Part shown: positions 14,091 to 20,155 of the stretch, one piece after another
Position numbering within the stretch: the first letter of the stretch is position 1
How the letters are laid out: every line of letters begins with the position of its first letter
NCBI GenBank assembly: GCA_947463665.1
Contig: CANHUD010000013.1
Coordinates: forward strand, 1 to 20,155
Origin: Sphingobacteriales bacterium
GTDB lineage: Bacteria > Bacteroidota > Bacteroidia > Chitinophagales > Chitinophagaceae
Reading direction: 5' to 3'
Length of the DNA: 20,155 nucleotides
The notes under the pieces: model-generated
Told to the model about the DNA's origin: nothing
Database searches by the model: none
What the model saw: only the letters and a program-made list of their open reading frames with translations
Program-made: the position numbers and the translations under genes

Positions 14091-15887
14091 ATGCAGCTAC
14101 CTGTAGCCCTGCTTTTCCTTTTGATAGCCTTCCTTTCGTCCCTGCAGACCTCTGCACAGGGAAGGTTTGAGATTCGTTATCATCAGGTTGGCAAAGATAC
14201 CTTCCTGTTGGCTGAAAAGGGCGCATTGCGGAATGAATTTTCCTCCCGTAGTGAGGGACAGCTCTATTTGGAAAATCTCGTAAGGAACCGGCAGTCTCTT
14301 GGTTTTTTATCGTTTTCAATCGACAGCCTTTACTACACGGAAGGGTTTGCGGAGGTATGGATGCATGCCGGCTCCCTTTACAGGTGGGCTTCTTTAGAAA
14401 TGGATACCACTGTGGCTTCACTGTTTCAGTCGATGGGCCTCCCTGTAAACAAATTTGAAAAAGCGGCAGTTGATCCGGTGCGCCTGGTTGAAGTACAGGA
14501 GCAACTGCTGGGATTTCTTGAAAACAACGGATATCCTTTTGCTGCGATTCGCGTAGACAGTATTCGAATGGAGGCCAACGGCTGGCGAGGGATCTGGATG
14601 CTGGATAAGGGACCTTTGTACCGGATCGACAGCATAACCATAAACGGATCGGCGCGTATTGACCCGGACTACTTTCATCAGTATCTGGGGATACCACGCG
14701 GATCGGTTTACCGGAAAGACAGGCTGGATGATATTTCTGCCCGTATTCGCGAGCTGTCCTTTCTCCAGGAGTCCCGTAAATGGGAGCTAACCCGTTTGGG
14801 TACAGGTGCCACACTCAGTCTTTACCTTGATGCCCGTCAGAGTAGCCAGGTATCTGCGCTGGTGGGCCTGCTTCCTGCCAGTGATCAGGCAGCCGGAAAA
14901 GTAATGATAACCGGTGATGTTAGTATGCAGCTGATGAATGCACTGGGAAAAGGGGAGCATATCGGACTCAACTGGCAGCAGCTCCAGGTGCGTTCACCCA
15001 GGCTGAATCTCAGATACAGCCAGCCTTACCTGTTCCGATCGGCTTTTGGGGTGGATATGCAATTTGATCTGTTTCGTAAAGACAGCAGTTTTCTGAATCT
15101 GCAAACAACGGTGGGTATTCCTTTCCGGATTGATGCGCGTAGCAGGGGCCGGATCTTTTATCAGCAAATGGCTACCAATCTTATTGGTGTGGATACCAGT
15201 CGTATAAAGGTTCAAAGGGTGTTGCCCGATGAGCTGGACGTTCGATCCGGGAGTTTTGGGATCGATTATCACTTTACGGGTACGGACTATCGCATGAATC
15301 CCCGGAAAGGGTCTGAATTGTTGGTCACACTTAGCGGGGGTATCCGGCGTATCAGGAAGAATAACCTGGTAACCGGCCTTACGCATACTGCAAACGGACA
15401 GCCATTCGATTTTGGCACGTTGTATGACCAGTTACCCTCTCGGAGTTATATGGTTCGAACGCGGATCCAGGCAGCCCGTTACTGGCAGACGGGCCGTCAG
15501 ACAACCATTCGGACGGCCTTTCAGGGAGGGCTGGTAGCAGCCAGAGGTATTTACCGGAATGAACTTTTTCAGATCGGCGGGTACAGGCTGTTGCGCGGGT
15601 TTGATGAAGAGAGTATTTACACAGACCGCTATGGGATAATGACCGGAGAATTCCGGTATCTTATAGGCATGAATGCATTTTTATCGGCTTTTACAGATGC
15701 GGGCTGGGCCACACAGAAAGTGTCGGGGATAACCCGTGATGTGTTTCATGCCGGTGCGGGAATGGGCCTTATGCTGGAGACGAAAAGTGGAATGCTGAAC
15801 CTGAGTTATGCTGTTGGTAAACGGGAAGGGCAGCCATTTTCTCTGCGGCAGGCGAAAATACATGTTGGCTTTGTTTCGATTTTTTAA
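14091..15887 (+). CDS. BamA/TamA-like Omp85 outer-membrane protein
   Basis: The 598-residue protein begins with a signal peptide, MQLPVALLFLLIAFLSS, with likely cleavage after SAQ near residue 23. A periplasmic part follows with at least one POTRA-like domain at about 170-250 (GPLYRIDSITINGSARID, then a LGIPRG turn). From about residue 255 to the end it is rich in alternating beta strands, with the Omp85 signature LLRGFDEES at residues 500-508 and a C-terminal Phe, as in a 16-strand barrel. Family members insert or move proteins, or possibly lipids, at the outer membrane. It is shorter than BamA, which has five POTRA domains, so it is an accessory Omp85 protein of unknown substrate. The DUF4271 gene follows 12 bp later. 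No other in-frame Met could keep the signal peptide, so the start is secure. Confidence 0.88.
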   Translation: MQLPVALLFLLIAFLSSLQTSAQGRFEIRYHQVGKDTFLLAEKGALRNEFSSRSEGQLYLENLVRNRQSLGFLSFSIDSLYYTEGFAEVWMHAGSLYRWASLEMDTTVASLFQSMGLPVNKFEKAAVDPVRLVEVQEQLLGFLENNGYPFAAIRVDSIRMEANGWRGIWMLDKGPLYRIDSITINGSARIDPDYFHQYLGIPRGSVYRKDRLDDISARIRELSFLQESRKWELTRLGTGATLSLYLDARQSSQVSALVGLLPASDQAAGKVMITGDVSMQLMNALGKGEHIGLNWQQLQVRSPRLNLRYSQPYLFRSAFGVDMQFDLFRKDSSFLNLQTTVGIPFRIDARSRGRIFYQQMATNLIGVDTSRIKVQRVLPDELDVRSGSFGIDYHFTGTDYRMNPRKGSELLVTLSGGIRRIRKNNLVTGLTHTANGQPFDFGTLYDQLPSRSYMVRTRIQAARYWQTGRQTTIRTAFQGGLVAARGIYRNELFQIGGYRLLRGFDEESIYTDRYGIMTGEFRYLIGMNAFLSAFTDAGWATQKVSGITRDVFHAGAGMGLMLETKSGMLNLSYAVGKREGQPFSLRQAKIHVGFVSIF

Positions 15888-15899
15888 TCTTTGCAGGGG

Positions 15900-16814
15900 A
15901 TGAAGATTTTTTTTACACTATTGACCGTTTTGGGAACCATTGTTTCGGTTTCGGCTCAGGAGGTGGATACACTGCTGCCTGCTGAACCATTGGTTGAAAT
16001 GGCCGACACCATTGGCACAGAGTCGGGTTACCGGTTGTTCCTGCCCTCCGGGAGGCTGGATCCATCATCTGTTTATGGTCCTTATTCAGGAGAGCGTATT
16101 GCCAGCGACTCCCTATTTCGTGCGGCTTCTCCCGTGCTCTACATACCGGAACAGATGCGCGTAGTGCAGAATATTGACTGGAAATTTTATCTTTTATGCG
16201 GGATTGTTTTTTTTCTGGCCCTGCTGCGCCAGCTCTTTCCAAAATATTTCACTGATCTGTTTATGGTGGTTTTCAACACCACTGTACGACAAAAGCAACT
16301 CCGCGAGCAGCTTGGTCAGTCGACCCTGCCCTCCCTGCTGCTGAGTCTTTTTTATTGCATAACCGGGAGCACATTTCTGTACCTGACGGAGCCTTATTTT
16401 GGTATGGACGGGCGCTTTCCGGTAGCAGGTTCCATGTTGCTCTGGTTTTTAATGCTGACAGCCCTTTTTGTAGCCAAATACCTGTTGCTGGAGTTTCTGG
16501 GCTGGGTTTTTCAGGAAGGGGAAGCTTCTCGTCATTATCTTTTTGTTGTATTTACGGTGAATAAGATAGCCGGACTTTATCTTCTTCCATTTATTGTTCT
16601 GATGGCCTACACAGGTGGGGATGCTCAAAAAATCATTTTGAAACTGGCTCTTGTTGGTTTGGGGATCCTGATTATTGCCAGACTGGTGAGAGGATTTCAG
16701 GCCATTCAGCCCATACTGCGCATCCCCCTTTTGCAGTACCTGCTCTTTGTTGCCGCCTTTGAAATTATGCCCGTTCTGGTAGTTTGTAAGTTGCTAGTTC
16801 AGTTTATTGCATAA
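15900..16814 (+). CDS. DUF4271 membrane protein
   Basis: The 304-residue protein matches the DUF4271 family found almost only in Bacteroidota. It has a signal peptide (MKIFFTLLTVLGTIVSVSAQ), a short acidic and proline-containing extracytoplasmic stretch to about residue 90, and about six membrane segments (near 95-110, 146-163, 178-200, 213-236, 246-263, 277-300). No enzyme motif is visible and its function is unknown. I place the start at the ATG at 15900; an upstream in-frame TTG at 15891 would add only three residues and give a poorer signal peptide. It lies 12 bp after the Omp85 gene, so the two are probably cotranscribed. hemD follows, an order often seen in this phylum. Confidence 0.82.
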   Translation: MKIFFTLLTVLGTIVSVSAQEVDTLLPAEPLVEMADTIGTESGYRLFLPSGRLDPSSVYGPYSGERIASDSLFRAASPVLYIPEQMRVVQNIDWKFYLLCGIVFFLALLRQLFPKYFTDLFMVVFNTTVRQKQLREQLGQSTLPSLLLSLFYCITGSTFLYLTEPYFGMDGRFPVAGSMLLWFLMLTALFVAKYLLLEFLGWVFQEGEASRHYLFVVFTVNKIAGLYLLPFIVLMAYTGGDAQKIILKLALVGLGILIIARLVRGFQAIQPILRIPLLQYLLFVAAFEIMPVLVVCKLLVQFIA

Positions 16815-16821
16815 TAGTATG

Positions 16822-16829
16822 TACCTTTG
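16822..16829 (+). promoter_or_regulatory. -7 element of the hemD promoter
   Basis: TACCTTTG followed by CA is an exact match to the Bacteroidota -7 consensus. Transcription would start near 16834, about 30 bases before the hemD ATG at 16866. No good -33 TTG stands at the usual distance. Confidence 0.5.
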
Positions 16830-16865
16830 CACATTGATTTTCTGAAACAGAACACGGCAGATAAT

Positions 16866-17639
16866 ATGACTGATGTTAAAAAACCGGTGAAAAAGATACT
16901 TATCACACAACCCCGGCCCGAATCAGAGAAATCTCCTTATTTTGATCTGGCCAGAAAATATTCGGTTGATCTGGAGTTCTGTCCTTTTATTCAGCTCGAA
17001 CCTATTCCATCCAAGGATTTTCGCCGCCAGAAAATTGAAATAACGGAGTATACCGGTGTCATCTTCACGAGCCGGAATGCCATTGATCATTTTTTCAGGA
17101 TCTGTGAAGAAATGAAACTGACGATCTCTCAGGATACCAAGTATTTCTGTATTACGGAAGCGGTTGCTCTTTATCTTCAGAAGTTTATTCTCTACCGTAA
17201 ACGTAAGGTCTTTTTTGGGACCGACGGTACCAACAAAAGTCTTTTCGATGTCATCAACCGGCACAAGGTAAACGAGAAATTCCTTTATCCATGTTCGGAA
17301 AACCAGCAGGATAACGAAATTGTCAATTGGCTCAGGCAGCATAATTGTGAATTCAGCACACCTTATATGTATCGCACCATCAGTTGTCAGTTAAGCGGTA
17401 TAAAGGCCGATGCGTTTGATGTGATATGTTTCTTTACGCCCAGCGGTGTGCGGAGCCTGTTTGATAATTTTCCGGAGTTTGTTCAGAATGGAACATTTAT
17501 CGGTGCTTTTGGCAGCAACACGTCCAAGGCCATTGAAGAGGCCGGCCTTCAGCTGCACATCAAAGCGCCGGAGCCTCAGGTGCCCAGTATGATCGCGGCA
17601 CTGGATAAATTTTTGTGTTCCCGCACCAAGAAAAAATAA
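16866..17639 (+). CDS. hemD: Uroporphyrinogen-III synthase
   Basis: The 257-residue protein has the two-lobed HemD pattern: KILITQPRPESEKSPYF at the N terminus, GVIFTSRNAIDHFF (64-77) in the first lobe, then VICFFTPSGVRSLF (186-199) and GAFGSNTSKAIEEAGL (213-228) in the second. It closes and inverts hydroxymethylbilane to uroporphyrinogen III, the branch point to heme, siroheme and corrinoids. The frame is open upstream to a TTG at 16827, but that codon lies inside the TACCTTTG promoter element, so translation cannot begin there from this promoter. The ATG at 16866 gives a normal length and a leader of about 30 bases. It follows DUF4271 by 51 bp and may also be read through from it. Confidence 0.9.
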   Translation: MTDVKKPVKKILITQPRPESEKSPYFDLARKYSVDLEFCPFIQLEPIPSKDFRRQKIEITEYTGVIFTSRNAIDHFFRICEEMKLTISQDTKYFCITEAVALYLQKFILYRKRKVFFGTDGTNKSLFDVINRHKVNEKFLYPCSENQQDNEIVNWLRQHNCEFSTPYMYRTISCQLSGIKADAFDVICFFTPSGVRSLFDNFPEFVQNGTFIGAFGSNTSKAIEEAGLQLHIKAPEPQVPSMIAALDKFLCSRTKKK

Positions 17640-17715
17640 CCGGGTAGTTGCACTGCTTTCCTGATGTCTGAACAATCTGATTCCCCCGATTATTTATAAC
17701 AGATAGTTTCCTGAT

Positions 17716-19773
17716 ATGAACCGCCTTTCGGCCGAAACAAGCCCTTATCTGCTGCAGCATGCGCACAATCCGGTCGACTGGTATCCATGGGGTGAGGAAG
17801 CGTTGAAGCGTGCCAAGCGGGAGGATAAGCCTATTCTGGTGAGTATCGGGTATTCTGCCTGTCACTGGTGCCATGTGATGGAGAGGGAGAGTTTTGAAAA
17901 TCCGGATACTGCCCGGATTATGAACGAGCAGTTCATCAATATTAAAGTAGACAGGGAAGAGCGTCCGGATCTAGATCATTTATATATGGATGCGGTACAG
18001 GCGATGGCAGGAAGCGGTGGCTGGCCACTGAATGTGTTTCTGACTCCTGATGGAAAGCCATTCTATGGCGGCACCTATTTCCCGCCGGTAAATATGCATA
18101 ACCGGCCTTCCTGGCGTCAGGTATTGCATGGTCTTTCCAGCGCGTTCAGAGAAAAGCGTTCACAAATTGAAGAGCAGGCAGAGGCCATCCGGCAGCATCT
18201 GGAAAAAGCGAATGCATTCGGAATTCAGCCAACTACTTCACTGATTCCCGGGGAAGCGTCTTTTCAGCAGGTGCAGCTGGAGGATGCTTTTCAGCAGGTA
18301 ATGGCACAGGCGGATCAGGAGTGGGGTGGATTTGGCCGTGCCCCTAAATTTCCACAGACCTTCAGTATTCTCTTTTTATTGAGGTATCATCACTTCACCG
18401 GATCTCCGGCATCCCTTGCACAGGCAGGGCTAAGCCTCGATGCGATGGTGATGGGCGGGATATATGACCAGATTGGCGGAGGATTCGCACGTTATTCCAC
18501 GGATACGGAATGGCTTGCCCCTCATTTTGAAAAGATGCTGTACGATAATGCATTGATCGTGTCGGCACTTTCCGATGCCTTCCAGTTGACCGGTTCTTCT
18601 TATTACGAACGTGCCATCCGTGAAACACTGGCGTTTGTGGAACAGGAGCTGATGAGCCCTGATGCTATTTTTTACAGTGCGCTGGATGCCGATTCAGAAG
18701 GGGTGGAGGGCAAGTTTTACACCTGGTCACGGCAGGATGTACTCAGCCTGCTGGAACCCTCTTTCGGAATGGAAAAGGCGGTTCAGTTTTGTAGGCTCCT
18801 TGATATTACAGAGGAAGGCAACTGGGAGCATACAAATATCCCCCGGTTGAAAACCTGGCCGGAACCGGATCAGGAACAGCTGTTGGAAGAAGGAAAAAAA
18901 ATTCTCTACGCCGCACGTTCTAAACGTGTGCGCCCCGGTCTTGATCATAAGCAGTTACTGGGGTGGAATGCATTGATGAACATTGCATACAGTAAGGCGG
19001 GCATTGCCCTCCGGGAGCCTCATTTCCTCAAAATGGCCCGGCGAAACATGGATGCATTGCTTCGTGTTTTCGGAAAAGACGGGCACTATCTTCATACCGC
19101 ATTGTGGGATGAAAAGGAGCAGGCGTCCGGCCGGGCCCGAATTCCGGCTTTTCTGGATGATCTGGCTCCGTTGGCACTGGCACTGCTACATCTTTATGAA
19201 TGGACAGGTGAACTGGCCTATTTACACCGGGCAGATACCCTGGTACAGCAGGTGACAGCGCATTTCTCTGATGAGGAAGGGTTGTTTTTTTACTTTTCCT
19301 CCAAAGAGCAGTCTGATATATTAGTTCGAAAGAAAGAAATTTACGACGGTGCCACACCATCCGGAAATGCACAGATGGCGGTACTTTTATGGCGACTGGG
19401 TATTTACATGGAGAAGCCGGGCTGGAAAGAACGGGCGTTGCGGATGGTGGAAGCAGTCCGGCCTATGATCGTCCGATATCCAACCTCCTTTGGCGTCTGG
19501 CTGGATTTCTTGCAGGAACTGGTTGCCGGAACACCGGAAATCGCTATCTTCGGCAACCGTCTGGAAGAGGTGGTAAGAGACCTCCTTCATTCCTATCTTC
19601 CTTACAGGGTTATTCAGGTTTCAGCCGTTGATAATCAGGATTTTGCATTGCTCAGAGGAAGAAAGACAATACCCGGAAAAACTGTGTTTTATATATGCAG
19701 GCAATACGCCTGTAAGGCACCTGTCTATTCTGTAGAAGAGGCAAAGGAGTTGCTGAGAGAGCGAAAAGAATGA
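17716..19773 (+). CDS. YyaL/SPATA20-family thioredoxin-like protein (DUF255)
   Basis: The 685-residue protein starts with the DUF255 thioredoxin-fold domain: SPYLLQHAHNPVDWYPWGEE (9-28), then SACHWCHVM (47-55) with the C49-x2-C52 pair in the redox position, VDREERPDLD, GGWPLNVFLTPDGKPFYGG and TYFPP. The rest, from about residue 200, is an alpha/alpha-barrel like that of N-acylglucosamine 2-epimerases, with GGIYDQIGGGFARYSTD, HFEKMLYDNA, YSALDADSEG and DGATPSGN. Family length is about 650-750, so it is complete. The family is widespread in bacteria and in animals (SPATA20), yet its reaction is not established. No signal peptide is seen, so it is probably cytoplasmic. It stands alone, 76 bp after hemD and 164 bp before the gldK start proposed here. 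Confidence 0.88.
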   Translation: MNRLSAETSPYLLQHAHNPVDWYPWGEEALKRAKREDKPILVSIGYSACHWCHVMERESFENPDTARIMNEQFINIKVDREERPDLDHLYMDAVQAMAGSGGWPLNVFLTPDGKPFYGGTYFPPVNMHNRPSWRQVLHGLSSAFREKRSQIEEQAEAIRQHLEKANAFGIQPTTSLIPGEASFQQVQLEDAFQQVMAQADQEWGGFGRAPKFPQTFSILFLLRYHHFTGSPASLAQAGLSLDAMVMGGIYDQIGGGFARYSTDTEWLAPHFEKMLYDNALIVSALSDAFQLTGSSYYERAIRETLAFVEQELMSPDAIFYSALDADSEGVEGKFYTWSRQDVLSLLEPSFGMEKAVQFCRLLDITEEGNWEHTNIPRLKTWPEPDQEQLLEEGKKILYAARSKRVRPGLDHKQLLGWNALMNIAYSKAGIALREPHFLKMARRNMDALLRVFGKDGHYLHTALWDEKEQASGRARIPAFLDDLAPLALALLHLYEWTGELAYLHRADTLVQQVTAHFSDEEGLFFYFSSKEQSDILVRKKEIYDGATPSGNAQMAVLLWRLGIYMEKPGWKERALRMVEAVRPMIVRYPTSFGVWLDFLQELVAGTPEIAIFGNRLEEVVRDLLHSYLPYRVIQVSAVDNQDFALLRGRKTIPGKTVFYICRQYACKAPVYSVEEAKELLRERKE

Positions 19774-19906
19774 TTTGTTAAGGTTCTGCAGGAAGGCAAT
19801 ATCCGATGAAAGGTGATCGTTATCGTAGGGAAGGAAGTGCAGAGTGAGTTTGTTAAATATTCTTTTAAGATTGAATTGTCATAAAAAAGTAAATTAAATA
19901 TTACTC

Positions 19907-19914
19907 TATATTTG
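19907..19914 (+). promoter_or_regulatory. -7 element of the gldK promoter
   Basis: TATATTTG is an exact TAnnTTTG match. Transcription would start near 19919-19920. No -33 TTG stands at the usual distance; the region upstream is very A/T-rich and carries two TTAAATATT copies (19853-19861, 19894-19902). Confidence 0.45.
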
Positions 19915-19937
19915 TCCACATGGTCTCAAAGATGTTT

Positions 19938-20155
19938 ATGAAAATGAGAAAAAATCTGCTGAACGTAAGCATGCTGGCTTCCGTTGTGTTGTTGGCTGCC
20001 AGTTGTGGCAAGTCTGGTAAGTCTGCCAAAGGCGGGGTGCCAAACGATGGGCAGTTACACGGGGTTTCGCTTGGGAGTAAATATACCCTTCCCAAACCTC
20101 CAGGTATGGTCTACGTTCCGCAGGGGACTTTTCACATGGGACCAAGTGATGAAGA
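19938..20155 (+). CDS. gldK: GldK-type gliding/T9SS lipoprotein, 3' end missing
   Basis: Only the first 72 codons or so are present. A lipoprotein signal peptide, MKMRKNLLNVSMLASVVLL, ends in the lipobox AASC with the lipidated Cys at residue 23. After a Gly/Ser/Lys-rich linker comes the beginning of a sulfatase-modifying-factor (FGE)-like domain, KPPGMVYVPQGTFHMGPSDE. This combination is typical of GldK, a ring component of the type IX secretion and gliding machine under the outer membrane, whose gene is usually followed by gldL, gldM and gldN. The FGE-like GldJ is an alternative that the missing part would settle. The frame has Met codons at 19920, 19932, 19938 and 19944. The -7 element ending at 19914 would make the first nearly leaderless, so I prefer one of the later ones. 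Confidence 0.75.
   Translation, partial: MKMRKNLLNVSMLASVVLLAASCGKSGKSAKGGVPNDGQLHGVSLGSKYTLPKPPGMVYVPQGTFHMGPSDE

Noticed and set aside
14089..14814. 241-codon - strand frame opposite the Omp85 gene.
   Set aside because: It is a shadow of a gene with a clear signal peptide and POTRA region; no family resemblance is seen.

Overview
The window looks like a chromosomal segment of a Bacteroidota species. The evidence is a gldK-type type IX secretion/gliding lipoprotein gene at the right edge, a DUF4271-hemD gene pair, a GpsA with the GPCHAEEVA signature common in this phylum, and several matches to the Bacteroidota -7 promoter element TAnnTTTG in front of genes. A Chitinophagia-like member is a guess that the sequence alone cannot settle. 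No rRNA, tRNA, CRISPR array, insertion sequence or phage gene was seen.

Region 1 (1-4949, + strand) is the end of a cell-surface polysaccharide (O-antigen or capsule) operon. It holds a WbuB-like GT4 glycosyltransferase (cut by the left edge), a membrane O-acyltransferase, a WbpV-like SDR reductase/epimerase, a WecA/WbpL-like polyprenyl-phosphate sugar-1-phosphate transferase and a WecB-like UDP-GlcNAc 2-epimerase. All four junctions are ATGA or TGATG stop/start overlaps, so translation is probably coupled. Facing it, with an 8-bp overlap of the stop ends, is an asparagine synthetase B-type amidotransferase (4942-6804, -).

Region 2 (6805-12324) holds two long WbpM/FlaA1-type nucleotide-sugar 4,6-dehydratase paralogs on the - strand, with gpsA inserted between them on the + strand. 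The first paralog has the expected STDKA and M-x3-K active site. The second keeps the whole fold and an open frame but has lost several conserved active-site residues. Together with the WbpV-like and WbpL-like genes, the intact paralog suggests synthesis of a UDP-2-acetamido-2,6-dideoxyhexose (FucNAc or QuiNAc type) and its transfer to undecaprenyl phosphate as the primer sugar.

Region 3 (12455-14069, -) carries a small XRE-type regulator and hemW. Region 4 (14091-17639, +) starts only 21 bp from hemW in divergent orientation and carries a BamA/TamA-like outer-membrane protein, a DUF4271 membrane protein and hemD. Region 5 (17716-20155, +) carries a YyaL/SPATA20-family thioredoxin-like protein and the 5' end of gldK.

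The regulatory structures most worth attention are four. A terminator hairpin overlaps the asnB promoter. A perfect 23-bp dyad lies over the predicted -33 element of gpsA. A smaller dyad sits in front of the XRE gene. The hemW/BamA-like intergene is so short that the promoters must lie in or against coding sequence. I did not find a clearly new multi-gene system. The best candidate for undescribed biology is the active-site-divergent dehydratase paralog.
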